NCBI RefSeq assembly: GCF_004331435.1
Contig: NZ_SJKA01000008.1
Span: 1 to 64,000 of the forward strand
Source: Kribbella sindirgiensis
GTDB lineage: Bacteria; Actinomycetota; Actinomycetes; Propionibacteriales; Kribbellaceae
Direction of reading: 5' to 3'
DNA: 64,000 bases
The notes under the pieces were generated by a model. That model was not told the origin of the DNA. It was given only the letters and a program-made list of their open reading frames with translations, and did not search any database. Below are positions 7,242 to 15,602 of the stretch, piece after piece; position 1 is the first letter of the stretch, and each line of letters begins with the position of its first letter. The position numbers and the translations under genes are program-made.

Positions 7242-8558
7242 TCAGTCCAGGTAGTCCCGGAGGACCTGGGACCGCGACGGGTGCCGGAGCTTCGACATGG
7301 TCTTGGACTCGATCTGGCGGATCCGCTCACGGGTCACGCCGTACACCTTGCCGATCTCGTCGAGCGTCTTCGGCTGGCCGTCGGTGAGACCGAAGCGCAT
7401 CGAGACCACGCCGGCCTCGCGCTCGGACAGCGTGTCGAGGACCGCGTGCAGCTGCTCCTGGAGCAGCGTGAACGAGACCGCCTCGGCCGGCACGATCGCC
7501 TCGGAGTCCTCGATCAGGTCACCGAACTCGGAGTCGCCGTCCTCACCGAGCGGCGTGTGCAGCGAGATCGGCTCGCGACCGTACTTCTGCACCTCGATGA
7601 CCTTCTCCGGGGTCATGTCGAGCTCCTTGGCGAGCTCTTCCGGAGTGGGTTCGCGACCGAGGTCCTGCAGCATCTGCCGCTGGACGCGGGCCAGCTTGTT
7701 GATGACCTCGACCATGTGCACCGGGATCCGGATGGTGCGGGCCTGGTCGGCCATCGCGCGGGTGATCGCCTGCCGGATCCACCAGGTCGCGTACGTCGAG
7801 AACTTGTAGCCCTTGGTGTAGTCGAACTTCTCCACCGCGCGGATCAGACCGAGGTTGCCCTCCTGGATCAGGTCCAGGAACAGCATGCCGCGACCGGTGT
7901 AGCGCTTGGCCAACGACACCACCAGGCGCAGGTTGGCCTCGAGCAGGTGGTTCTTGGCGCGCCGGCCGTCCTCGGAGATCCACTCGTACTCGTCGCGGAC
8001 CTTCTCCTTGAGCTTCGCGGCCTCGTCGGCGATCTGCTCCTCCGCGAACAGACCGGCCTCGATCCGCTTGGCGAGCTCGACCTCCTGCTCGGCGTTCAGC
8101 AGCGGGACCTTGCCGATCTGCTTCAGATAGTCCTTGACCGGGTCCGCGGTGGCCCCGGCGACCATCACCTGCTGCTCGGGCTCGTCGGTCTCGTCGGCCT
8201 CGGAGACGATGAAGCCCTGGTCCTCGGTGAGTTCCTTCTCCAGGCCCTTCACCGCTTCCGGCTGGAAGTCGGACTCGTCCACCTCGTCGAGCGCGCGCGG
8301 CTTCCCGGTCTTCGGGTCGATCGACAGACCCGCCTCGGACACTGCCTTCTTCGCCGGAGCCTTCTTGGCAGCGGCCTTCTTCGCGGGGATACCGTCCTCC
8401 TTGGTGCCGGCGGCCTTCACCGCCGCCTTCTTCGCGGCCGCCTTCTTGGCAGCGGGGTCGGTCACTCGGGCGCTGGTCCTCGGAGCCGTGCTACGGGCCG
8501 TGGCGGCCACGGTCCGGGCCGGCTCGGCGGGAAGATTCTCGGACGAGCTGGACGACAC
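7242..8558 (-). CDS. sigA: Primary RNA polymerase sigma factor (RpoD/SigA/HrdB)
   Basis: The 438-residue product has a disordered N-terminus with repeated AAKK blocks (about 35-70), region 1.2 (DPVKDYLKQIGKVPLL, about 138-153), region 2 with the -10 recognition helix YATWWIRQAITRAMADQA, region 3 (PVHMVEVINKLARVQRQML) and region 4.2 with VTRERIRQIESKTMSKLRHP at the C-terminus. This full set marks the essential housekeeping sigma factor rather than a group 2 factor. The lysine/alanine-rich leader is typical of high-GC actinobacteria. A roughly 115-nt leader precedes it if the TACAAT upstream is its -10. Confidence 0.96.
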   Translation of the reverse strand: MSSSSSENLPAEPARTVAATARSTAPRTSARVTDPAAKKAAAKKAAVKAAGTKEDGIPAKKAAAKKAPAKKAVSEAGLSIDPKTGKPRALDEVDESDFQPEAVKGLEKELTEDQGFIVSEADETDEPEQQVMVAGATADPVKDYLKQIGKVPLLNAEQEVELAKRIEAGLFAEEQIADEAAKLKEKVRDEYEWISEDGRRAKNHLLEANLRLVVSLAKRYTGRGMLFLDLIQEGNLGLIRAVEKFDYTKGYKFSTYATWWIRQAITRAMADQARTIRIPVHMVEVINKLARVQRQMLQDLGREPTPEELAKELDMTPEKVIEVQKYGREPISLHTPLGEDGDSEFGDLIEDSEAIVPAEAVSFTLLQEQLHAVLDTLSEREAGVVSMRFGLTDGQPKTLDEIGKVYGVTRERIRQIESKTMSKLRHPSRSQVLRDYLD

Positions 8559-8680
8559 GAATTACCTCTCGTCTGACGCAGGGTTTGTACGACGGTACGG
8601 CTGATGGAACTGTGGGTGTTGCTGAGTCTTTGGGTGCTGCTGTTCGCGGCTGCTCGCTGGTCAGGCGGCGGCAACAGTCC

Positions 8681-8686
8681 ATTGTA
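8681..8686 (-). promoter_or_regulatory. Candidate sigA promoter -10 (TACAAT)
   Basis: TACAAT on the minus strand lies 123 bases upstream of the sigA start, in the gap between sigA and the terminator at 8713-8747. I see no good -35, so this is only a candidate. Confidence 0.3.
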
Positions 8687-8712
8687 ATCCGCGAACCAAG
8701 CCCAGGCGTCGC

Positions 8713-8747
8713 GCGACCCCCCGCAGACGTCATTTCCGGGGGGTCGC
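8713..8747 (-). terminator. Hairpin terminator after the HhH-GPD gene
   Basis: GCGACCCCCC (8713-8722) pairs perfectly with GGGGGGTCGC (8738-8747) across 15 nt. It begins 15 bases past the stop of the minus-strand glycosylase gene and insulates it from sigA. Confidence 0.75.
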
Positions 8748-8761
8748 CGCCGTCGATCGTG

Positions 8762-9382
8762 TCACCCGTTGCGGGTCTGCCGCAGTGGCCGTGCCACCAC
8801 CCGCTGCCGCACCATCTGCTGCTCCTGCTTGAACTGCCGCACCTTCACCAGCGACGCGACGTCGATGACGTCCGCGACCGACTTGAACGCGCCGTCCTCG
8901 CCGTACGGCTCGGAGGCCTCGCGCCAGCCGCGCGGCCGGACCTTCAACTGCTTGCCGAGCAGCGCGACGAAGATCTTCGCCTTCTGCGCGCCGAAGCCCG
9001 GCAGCGCCGACAGTCGCGCCAGCAGATCGTCCCCCGACTTCACGTCGGACCACAGGCCTGACGCGTTCCCTGCGTACTGGTCGTCCAGGTGCTTGGCCAA
9101 CGTCTGGATCCGGGCCGCCATCGCGGTCGGGAACCGGTGCACGGCCGGCGGACCGGCCACCACCTCGACGAAGGCGTCCGGGTCGTAGTGCGCGACCGTC
9201 GCCGGGTCGAAGGGACCGATCATCCGCTTCGAGATCGCGACCGGGCCGGCGAACGCCCGCTCCATCGGAATCTGCTGGTCGAGCAGCATGCCGACCAGCA
9301 GGGCGAACGGATCTCTGCTCAACATCTCGTCGGCGTCGGGCTGCTGCGCGAGGCACAGCTTCCTGCTGCGTGTCGAAGTCAT
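8762..9382 (-). CDS. HhH-GPD family base-excision DNA repair protein
   Basis: The 206-residue product has the helix-hairpin-helix region LSALPGFGAQKAKIFVALLG (about 125-145) of the endonuclease III/AlkA superfamily, and FALLVGMLLDQQIPMERAFAGP (about 27-48), matching the LVxxxLxQQ start of that fold. No iron-sulfur cysteine cluster is visible at the C-terminus, so it is not a classical Nth. The catalytic Lys/Asp pair cannot be assigned with certainty. The ATG at 9382 shares its A with the TGA of the upstream USP gene and has GGGGAGGAC before it, so the two are translationally coupled. Confidence 0.8.
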   Translation of the reverse strand: MTSTRSRKLCLAQQPDADEMLSRDPFALLVGMLLDQQIPMERAFAGPVAISKRMIGPFDPATVAHYDPDAFVEVVAGPPAVHRFPTAMAARIQTLAKHLDDQYAGNASGLWSDVKSGDDLLARLSALPGFGAQKAKIFVALLGKQLKVRPRGWREASEPYGEDGAFKSVADVIDVASLVKVRQFKQEQQMVRQRVVARPLRQTRNG

Positions 9383-9795
9383 CAGTCCTCCCCTTCCTCG
9401 GCCTTCACGGCCAGCACCGGACACGGAGCATCGAGCAGCACCCGCTGCGCGTTGCTGCCGAGGATGAGCTTGCCGACCGGGGAACGGCGCCGCAGCCCGA
9501 TCACGATGAACTCCGCGTGCACCTGCTCGGCGACGGCCACCAGGTCCTCCGCCGGGTCCAGGCCACGCACCAGTTGCCGCACCTCGTACGGCACACCGGT
9601 CGAGTCGAGCTGCTCCCGTACTTCCGTCAACGCGGCGTCACTCGCCTCAGCCTCGTCGCTGTCGAAGCTGCGCCCACCTCGGTGCGAGTTCACCACCACC
9701 AGCTTGGCGTCCCGCAGCGTTGCCTCCTCCGCTGCGCGCCGAAGGGCCGCACGGCCTTCCGCCTTCGGCACATAACCCACGACGATGGTCGTCAT
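9382..9795 (-). CDS. Universal stress protein, UspA family
   Basis: The 137-residue single-domain protein starts TTIVVGYVP and ends with the nucleotide-binding signature G-x(7)-G-x(4)-GS in GLRRRSPVGKLILGSNAQRV (about 98-117), then APCPVLAVK. Such proteins bind ATP and accumulate under stress or growth arrest. The ATG is preceded by GGAGGTGAGGCAGG. It is co-transcribed with the downstream HhH-GPD glycosylase, with overlapping stop and start, which suggests a shared stress-related role. Confidence 0.88.
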   Translation of the reverse strand: MTTIVVGYVPKAEGRAALRRAAEEATLRDAKLVVVNSHRGGRSFDSDEAEASDAALTEVREQLDSTGVPYEVRQLVRGLDPAEDLVAVAEQVHAEFIVIGLRRRSPVGKLILGSNAQRVLLDAPCPVLAVKAEEGED

Positions 9796-10138
9796 CGCCC
9801 TGCCTCACCTCCGGGTGTGTGTCGACCCGTCTCGAACGATACTGCTCCCGACCGCAGTCGGCATCCGCTGCATTTGCACCTGTTGTGTCGCACCGGTGAC
9901 GGAGGGCTGCCGGTGCCCGGGTCCTACCCGCGGCGGGCCCGCCTAACCTTCCGGTGGCCACACCTTTGCAGGGCTGTCACCAAATGCGCCACCCCTGTAG
10001 TCCGGGTCGTTATCGAACTCGCCCGGAAACCGTCGATCCCGTTGCCTTGGGCAAGATCGAACGGGTTCCGCCAGAAGGACCGGGGTTCCGCGACCCGCTG
10101 TCCTACGTTGTCCTGCGTACACCGGCGTACGAACCGGT
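9796..10138. other. 343-bp intergenic region, no gene recognised
   Basis: The segment separates the USP promoter from the 3' end of the glutamate-cysteine-ligase-like gene. It has lower GC stretches, a repeated GGTTCCGC at 10066-10089, and the palindrome GAACCGGTTC (10131-10140) overlapping the downstream stop. No RNA gene, promoter pair or credible reading frame was found. Confidence 0.5.
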
Positions 10139-11617
10139 TCAGTCCACCGGCCATTCGTGCACCGGCGTGTTGTCGTGCATGTGGTCGCGGTACCGGCGGA
10201 GCATCCCGCGCAACGCGTCCTTTCGGCCGTGCGATCCCTTTGTATACAGGCGGTGGAACTCGTCGGCCTGCCACGACGCCCCGTTGCGGCCGGTCAGGCA
10301 CCGCTGCTCGATGATCCCGAGCAGCCGGTCCCGTACGGCGACGTCCACGCCCCACGCGTCCAGACCCCGAACCGCCAACGGGAGCAGGCGTCTGAGCACC
10401 AGCTCGGTCGCGCGCGCCGTACCGACACCGGGCCAGAACACCTCCGCCTCGATGCCGTTGCGGGCCGCGTTGTGGAAGTTCTCCTCGGCGGCGCTGAACG
10501 ACATCTGCGACCAGATCGGCCGTTCGTCGTCGGCCAGCGCCCGTACCAGCCCGAAGTAGAAGGCGCCGTTGGCGATCGTGTCGACCACCGTCGGGCCGGC
10601 CGGCAGGACGCGATTCTCCACGCGCAGATGCGGCTTCTCCCGGACAACGTCGTACACGGGCCGGTTCCAGCGGTAGATCGTCCCGTTGTGCAGCCGCAAC
10701 TCCGAAAGGGCCGGCGTGTCACCGCGGTCCAGGACAGCGATCGGATCCTCGTCGGAGGTGACCGGCAGCAGCGCCGGGTAGTACCGCGAGTTCTCCTCGA
10801 AGAGGTCGAAGATCGAGGTGATCCATCGTTCACCGAACCAAACCCGCGGGCGGACGCCCTGCGTCTTCAGTTCGTGCGTGCGGGTGTCGGCGGCCTGTTC
10901 GAACAAGGCGATCCGGGTCTCGCGGAGCAGTTCCTTGCCGAACAGGAACGGCGAGTTCGCGCCGACCGCGAGCTGTACGCCGGAGATCGCCTGCGCGGCG
11001 TTCCAGTACCGCGGGAACGCCTCCGGTGTCACCTGGAGATGGAACTGCGTCGACGTACAGGCGGCCTCGGGGACGATGCTGTCCGCGGTGACCTGCAGCC
11101 GTTCGACGCCGTCGATGGAGATCTGCACGTCCTCGCCGCGGGCAGCGAAGATCTGGTCGTTGAGCAGCGCGTACCGCGGGTTGGTGCTGAGCGCGTCGCG
11201 GCGGATGTGCTCGGTCAGCAGCGTCGGCAGGATGCCGACCACGACCATCGACGAGCCGGTCCGGGACGCCTTGTCCTCGGCGGCGTTCAGGCTGTCCCGG
11301 ATGTTCGACTCCATGGTGTCCAGACCGAGTCCGTCGATCTGTCCGGGCGGCACGTTGATCTCGATGTTGAACTGGCCGAGCTCGGTCTGGAACGCGTCGT
11401 CCTCGATCGCGCTCAGCACCTCGGAGTTCTTGAACGCCGGGTCGCACTTCTCGTCGACCAGGTTCAGCTCGATCTCGATCCCGGTCATCGGCCGCTCGGG
11501 CGCGAACCGGTTCTCGCGCAGCATCCGCGCGAAGGCGTCGAGGTTGCGGTGCACCTGTTCGCGGAACGCGGTCCGGTCCGCCCGGGTGAACTCGACCCGG
11601 TCGACTTCCTCACCCAT
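10139..11617 (-). CDS. Glutamate-cysteine ligase-like enzyme (GCS2-type carboxylate-amine ligase)
   Basis: The 492-residue product has MTGIEIELNLVDE at about 44-56, matching the Mg-ATP-binding GIExE start of the GCS2/glutamine-synthetase-like fold, then GQFNIEINVPPG at about 82-93, HLQVT (about 193) and LRVENRVLPAGP (about 345). Family members join glutamate and cysteine or similar carboxylate and amine pairs. Actinobacteria make mycothiol, so the true product may be another gamma-glutamyl compound rather than glutathione. The ATG has GGGAGGCGCTG before it. It stands alone, divergent from dinB. Confidence 0.78.
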   Translation of the reverse strand: MGEEVDRVEFTRADRTAFREQVHRNLDAFARMLRENRFAPERPMTGIEIELNLVDEKCDPAFKNSEVLSAIEDDAFQTELGQFNIEINVPPGQIDGLGLDTMESNIRDSLNAAEDKASRTGSSMVVVGILPTLLTEHIRRDALSTNPRYALLNDQIFAARGEDVQISIDGVERLQVTADSIVPEAACTSTQFHLQVTPEAFPRYWNAAQAISGVQLAVGANSPFLFGKELLRETRIALFEQAADTRTHELKTQGVRPRVWFGERWITSIFDLFEENSRYYPALLPVTSDEDPIAVLDRGDTPALSELRLHNGTIYRWNRPVYDVVREKPHLRVENRVLPAGPTVVDTIANGAFYFGLVRALADDERPIWSQMSFSAAEENFHNAARNGIEAEVFWPGVGTARATELVLRRLLPLAVRGLDAWGVDVAVRDRLLGIIEQRCLTGRNGASWQADEFHRLYTKGSHGRKDALRGMLRRYRDHMHDNTPVHEWPVD

Positions 11618-11766
11618 CAGCGCCTCCCGTGGTGGCTCCTGTGCTCAGTGTGCCCGAACCTGCCGCCAGATGTGATCCCGAACCACTCCCAGTGCGTCGC
11701 CGCCACCCCTCTGCCACCCCTCTCCCACCCCGCGGCCTTGCCCGCGGCAACCTTCGACGCAGGCCG

Positions 11767-11825
11767 ACTTTGAGAACCCACCAACCATTTCCCAGCGTGA
11801 AAAATGGTTGGTGGGTACTCAAAGT
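11767..11825. repeat. 24-bp inverted repeat, one mismatch, between divergent genes
   Basis: Bases 11767-11790 (starting ACTTTGAG and ending ACCATTT) and 11802-11825 (starting AAATGGTT and ending CTCAAAGT) are reverse complements over 24 positions with a single A/A mismatch, enclosing an 11-nt loop. It lies in the 277-bp promoter region shared by the ligase-like gene and dinB, 69 nt before the dinB start. It is too long for a simple operator and has no adjoining T-tract. It could be a small mobile hairpin, an attenuator or a transcription block. Confidence 0.85.
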
Positions 11826-11894
11826 TGGCTGGGGTGGGTTGGAGGGTGGGGTTCGGTGGCGCGGATTGTCGGTGGGGGCGGGGAGACTGGGGTT

Positions 11895-13250
11895 GTGCGA
11901 GGGGATCCTTCGGTGCTGCACGTGGACCTGGACGCGTTCTTCGCGGCGGTCGAGCAGCGGGACAAGCCGTCACTGCGGGGCAAGCCCGTGGTCGTCGGCG
12001 GCATCGGCGTGCGCGGGGTCGTGTCGACCGCGTCGTACGAGGCCCGCAAGTACGGCGTACGGTCCGCGATGTCGACGGCCGAGGCGCGGTCCCGGTGCCC
12101 GCACGCGGCGTACCTGAGTCCGCGTTTCGAGGTGTACCGGAAGAGCAGCCAGGCGGTGATGGCGGAGATGCGGGCGCTGTCGCCGCTGGTCGAGCCGCTG
12201 TCACTGGACGAGGCGTTCATCGATCTGGCCGCGAGTGGGCTGACCGGGCTGACGGTCGAGGACGTGCAGGCGATCGCCGACGATCTGAAGGCGGCCATCT
12301 ACAAGGTGTCCGGCGGACTGACCGCGTCGGTCGGCGCGGGGACGTCGAAGCTGATCGCGAAGATCGCCAGCGATCTCGACAAGCCGGACGGCGTGGTCGT
12401 CGTACCGGCCGGGACCGAGGCCGCGTTCCTCGCACCGATGCAGGTCACCGTGATCCCGGGCGTCGGCCCGGCGACCGCGCAGCGGCTGAGTATGGCCGGC
12501 GTCCGTACGGTCGCGGACCTGCAGCAGCTCGACGAGGACGAGTTGATCCGTCAGGTCGGGTCCGCGCACGGCACCAGCCTGCACCGACTCGCCGTGGCGG
12601 CCGACGACCGGCCGGTCGTGAGCGATCGGGAGACCAAGTCGGTCAGCGTCGAGGACACGTTCGAGACCGACATCATCGACCGCGCGCTGCTGACGGCGAT
12701 CAGTGACCGGATGGCGCATCGCGTCGCCGAGCGTCTGCAGAAGGCGCAGCTGTCCGGCCGGACCGTGACGGTCAAGACGCGGATGCACGACTTCACCACG
12801 CACACCCGCTCGTCGACGCTGGCCGGCCCGACCGACGACGCGCGGGTGGTCGCACGGGTCGCACGCCGGCTGCTCGAGGAGAGCGACATCGGCGGCGGTA
12901 TCCGGTTGCTCGGTGTAGGCGTCTCGTCACTGGCCGACTGGATCCAGGACGATCTGTTCACCGAAGGCGAGCACGCCGAGAACCCGATCGAGGTGGTCGA
13001 GCTGCCGGCCCGGCCGCGCGACCAGCTCGGGTTCCATCCCGGTCAGGATGTCGCTCACCCGGACTACGGCCGCGGCTGGGTCTGGGGCTCGGGACGCGGC
13101 CGCGTCACGGTCCGCTTCGAGACCGCGGACACCCCACCGGGCCCGGTCCGGACGTTCTCCGTCGACGATCCGGCCCTGACAAAAGTGCAGCACACCCCCG
13201 CGGATGCAGACGACGAACCCGAAACTGACCACAATGTCTCGAATGAATGA
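11895..13250 (+). CDS. dinB: DNA polymerase IV (DinB), Y-family translesion polymerase
   Basis: The 451-residue enzyme has the catalytic motifs HVDLDAFFAAVEQ (residues about 7-19) and SLDEAF (about 101-106), the helix-hairpin-helix VIPGVGPATAQRLSMAG (about 188-204), and the little-finger domain to about 355. IQDDLF near 350 fits a sliding-clamp motif (QxxLF). A C-terminal stretch of about 90 residues beyond the usual end includes DVAHPDYGRGWVWGSGRGRV. The GTG at 11895 with GGGGAGACTGGGG before it fits the fold start; longer frames add a repeat-derived leader. No SOS-box-like GAAC-N4-GTTC site was seen upstream. Confidence 0.93.
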   Translation: MRGDPSVLHVDLDAFFAAVEQRDKPSLRGKPVVVGGIGVRGVVSTASYEARKYGVRSAMSTAEARSRCPHAAYLSPRFEVYRKSSQAVMAEMRALSPLVEPLSLDEAFIDLAASGLTGLTVEDVQAIADDLKAAIYKVSGGLTASVGAGTSKLIAKIASDLDKPDGVVVVPAGTEAAFLAPMQVTVIPGVGPATAQRLSMAGVRTVADLQQLDEDELIRQVGSAHGTSLHRLAVAADDRPVVSDRETKSVSVEDTFETDIIDRALLTAISDRMAHRVAERLQKAQLSGRTVTVKTRMHDFTTHTRSSTLAGPTDDARVVARVARRLLEESDIGGGIRLLGVGVSSLADWIQDDLFTEGEHAENPIEVVELPARPRDQLGFHPGQDVAHPDYGRGWVWGSGRGRVTVRFETADTPPGPVRTFSVDDPALTKVQHTPADADDEPETDHNVSNE

Positions 13251-14175
13251 AGAACGGCGGGGGGTGTACCCGTTCTGTGCGCCGTGCACGGCGGGGTCGG
13301 AGGCGTGGCGGGCGGCCGAGACGGCGGGGCCGATGGGCAGCAGGTTCTACGGACACCGGAACGTGTGCGAGAACTGCGGGTCCTCGGTGCGGACGCTCTA
13401 CAACACGGTGCTGTGGGTTCCGGTGTCGAAGGTCGGACGGTTCCGGATCATCCCGACCGGCGGACGCACGTACGTCGGCCGGAAGGTGGTCGATCAGCCG
13501 ATGCAGGCCCTCGTACGGCGCGAGCCCGTGTCCGCGATCGCGGCGTACCCGGAGCTCGACGGCGCCCCGGCGTACAAGCAGGCCGAGGCGTACTGGGACG
13601 AGAGCGAGCCAGGGCAGGCGTTGCCGTTCTACCAGGCGGCGCTGGCCGAGCGGGAGCTGGTGCTGGCGGCCGACGACCCGGCGACGCTGCGGGTCCGGCT
13701 GCGGGTGGCCCAGGGTCTGCTGGCGACGAGGAACTACGGGCGGGCGATCGCCTGGTTCGAGTTGGTGACACCGCAGCTGGTCGACGTATTCGGGCCGCAC
13801 CACGAGCTGACCCGGGCGGCGACCGAGGCGATCACCGGTGCGCGGTTGATGGTCGGCGGTCCGCGGTCGGAGGCTCAGTTGCTCGCGGACATCGTCGCGG
13901 CCGACGCGGTGGTGGACGACGCCGCGCAGCTGTTGCGTGATCGAGCCGCGCTCGGGAAGGCGTTGCTCGCGTGCGGCGACATCGCGGAGGCGGTCGAGGC
14001 GCTGACCCAGGTTGTCCGGGACGCCCCGCCTGGTCATCCGGACACGGCGATCTACCGCAAGGCACTGGTGGAGGCGTGCGGAGTCCTCGAGGCGCGAGGG
14101 AAGAAGCGCGACGTGCAGCTCGCCGCGGCCGCGCGCCGGCTGCTCAGCGGCGCAGACGCACCGACAAGCACGTGA
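13234..14175 (+). CDS. TPR-repeat protein with N-terminal zinc-finger-like cysteines
   Basis: The roughly 313-residue product carries FCAPC and CENCG (about 14-18 and 46-50), a probable four-cysteine zinc site, then a short beta region. From about 110 onward it is helical with tetratricopeptide-like repeats (QALPFYQAALAERELVL, NYGRAIAWFELV, GDIAEAVEALTQVV). I do not recognise a named family; a scaffold or sensor role is likely. The start overlaps the last bases of dinB, at ATG 13234 or the better spaced ATG 13243, so it is probably coupled to dinB. Its 3' end runs 32 bases into the convergent dimethylargininase gene. Confidence 0.7.
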   Translation: MSRMNEERRGVYPFCAPCTAGSEAWRAAETAGPMGSRFYGHRNVCENCGSSVRTLYNTVLWVPVSKVGRFRIIPTGGRTYVGRKVVDQPMQALVRREPVSAIAAYPELDGAPAYKQAEAYWDESEPGQALPFYQAALAERELVLAADDPATLRVRLRVAQGLLATRNYGRAIAWFELVTPQLVDVFGPHHELTRAATEAITGARLMVGGPRSEAQLLADIVAADAVVDDAAQLLRDRAALGKALLACGDIAEAVEALTQVVRDAPPGHPDTAIYRKALVEACGVLEARGKKRDVQLAAAARRLLSGADAPTST

Positions 14176-14905
14176 CACAGCCCTCAAGCTTCTCGAACTC
14201 GCTGATGTCGACCACGACCGGCCGATAACCCAGGCTCTCGAACAGCTCCGCCGACTTCGGCGCGGACGCCGCCATCAGCAGCCGATCGTCATCCAGCAGT
14301 ACGACGTGCGCGCCCGCCTCCTCGGGGACCGAACGGAACGCGTCAAACGCAGCGGGGTCGTCGACGAGCGGCTCGTACCCGACGACAGTGCCGTCGGGTA
14401 GCGCGGTCACGGCCGACTTCAGATGCAGCACCTTCCGCACCGGCACCGCGTGGACGTCCACGCCAAGCGGTGCGAACCCGTCGCGCAGCTGCTGGATCCC
14501 GGCCGCGTTCGTCCGGCCGCCCTGGCCGACGTAGATCGTCGAGCCGATCTTCAGGACGTCGCCGCCGTCCAGCGTCCCGGGTTCGTCGATCCTGACGATC
14601 CGGTACCCCTGCGCGGCAACCGTCTCCTCGGCGGCCGCCGCCTCCGCGCGACGCTCGTCCGCGCCGGCCCGCGCGATCACCGCGAGGTCGCCGTACACGA
14701 CCATCGTGTCCTCGACGAACACGCTGTCCGGGCACTCGTCGATCGGCGGTACCTCGACCGTGTGCCAGCCGGTGTCGTGCAGCGCGTCGACGTACCGCTG
14801 CCATTGGTCGAACGCCAGCGCGAGGTCGACCGGTGTGCGCTCGATGTGCGTGACCAGCCCTTCGGCGAGGCGCGGGCTCGGGCGGCGGATGAGGGCTGTG
14901 GGCAT
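14144..14905 (-). CDS. Dimethylargininase / arginine-deiminase-fold hydrolase (DDAH)
   Basis: The 253-residue protein matches NG,NG-dimethylarginine dimethylaminohydrolase: CPDSVFVEDTMVVYGDLAVI (about 52-71) supplies the substrate-binding FVED, GTLDGGDVLKIG (about 105-116) the conserved LxGGD, HLKSAVTAL (about 157) the catalytic His, and GCVTCLSVRL at the C-terminus the nucleophilic Cys. It hydrolyses methylated arginine to citrulline and an amine, or acts on a related guanidino compound. The ATG at 14905 is preceded at six bases by TACCCT and no Shine-Dalgarno, so it is probably leaderless. The 3' end overlaps the TPR gene by 32 bases. Confidence 0.87.
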   Translation of the reverse strand: MPTALIRRPSPRLAEGLVTHIERTPVDLALAFDQWQRYVDALHDTGWHTVEVPPIDECPDSVFVEDTMVVYGDLAVIARAGADERRAEAAAAEETVAAQGYRIVRIDEPGTLDGGDVLKIGSTIYVGQGGRTNAAGIQQLRDGFAPLGVDVHAVPVRKVLHLKSAVTALPDGTVVGYEPLVDDPAAFDAFRSVPEEAGAHVVLLDDDRLLMAASAPKSAELFESLGYRPVVVDISEFEKLEGCVTCLSVRLRR

Positions 14906-14911
14906 GGCCGC

Positions 14912-14917
14912 AGGGTA
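14912..14917 (-). promoter_or_regulatory. -10 box of a leaderless promoter (dimethylargininase)
   Basis: TACCCT on the minus strand ends six bases before the ATG at 14905, placing the transcription start at or next to the start codon. Confidence 0.5.
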
Positions 14918-14957
14918 TCCGGGTACCAGGCAGGGCATCCGAGAAAGGAGACGACGG

Positions 14958-15476
14958 ATGCCGAAGATCCTTCCGGCAGCGGGTGGTGACGTGGTCGAGA
15001 TCATCCTCGCCGACCACAGGTGGTTCGAGGAGGCACTGCGCGAACTGCGCAACGTCCGCAGCGATCGCGCCGCGGTGCTCGCCGACCTCGCGACCGTCCT
15101 GATCGCGCACGCCGAGGCCGAGGAGTCGAAGGTGTACCCGGCGCTGCGGCACAAGGACGCGATCGACGCCGACGAGGTCGAGCACTCCGAACACGAGCAT
15201 GCCGAGGGCAACGACGCGCTGCTCGCCCTGATGGAGGTCGACGACACCGGCAGCGAGGAGTTCAGCGAGAAGCTGCACGAGCTGTCCGAGGCGCTCACGC
15301 ACCACCTCGACGAGGAGGAGCGAGACGTCCTGAACCCGGCCCGGACAGACGTGGCCGAAGGTGTTCGCCGCAAGCTCGGCGACCTGTTCGCCGAAGAGCG
15401 CGCCCGCTTGATCGAGTCCGGCTGCGGGGACATCGCGAACGTCCGGAAGGTCGTCGCGGCCGAACAGCAGAACTAG
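14958..15476 (+). CDS. Hemerythrin HHE domain protein
   Basis: The 172-residue helical protein has histidine and acidic motifs spaced as in the HHE cation-binding fold: ILADHRWFEE (about 16-25), LIAHAEAEESKVYPAL (about 47-62), EHSEHEHAEG (about 73-82) and LTHHLDEEERDVL (about 112-124). It should bind a non-heme diiron centre that senses or stores oxygen, or reacts with NO or peroxide. The ATG follows GAGAAAGGAGACGACGG. It is divergent from the DDAH gene. A homologue with the same layout is encoded at 62917-63474. Confidence 0.88.
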   Translation: MPKILPAAGGDVVEIILADHRWFEEALRELRNVRSDRAAVLADLATVLIAHAEAEESKVYPALRHKDAIDADEVEHSEHEHAEGNDALLALMEVDDTGSEEFSEKLHELSEALTHHLDEEERDVLNPARTDVAEGVRRKLGDLFAEERARLIESGCGDIANVRKVVAAEQQN

Positions 15477-15485
15477 GCTGCGCCT

Positions 15486-15602
15486 GTGCGCGAACTCACC
15501 GCCGTGGCCGGTCTCACGGTCCCACCCGATGTCGCCGAGCAGGTCTGGCCGTACGCACTCGGACGGTTCACCGAGTACGCCCGACTGAGAAAGTCAGCGT
15601 GA
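15486..15602 (+). CDS. Possible small protein of 38 residues, leaderless, or gene remnant
   Basis: A GTG at 15486 opens a 38-residue frame (VRELTAVAGLTVPPDVAEQV, then about 18 more residues ending RKSA). It has actinobacterial-looking composition and ends at TGA 15600-15602, inside the 3' end of the convergent MBL gene. TAGGCT at 15474-15479 lies six bases before the GTG, the same layout as the leaderless genes in this window. It may be a true small gene or the surviving 5' end of a longer one. No family is recognised. Confidence 0.35.
   Translation: MRELTAVAGLTVPPDVAEQVWPYALGRFTEYARLRKSA

Noticed and set aside
11618..11894. SOS box controlling dinB
   Set aside because: No GAAC-N4-GTTC sequence is found in the gap; only the long inverted repeat is present.
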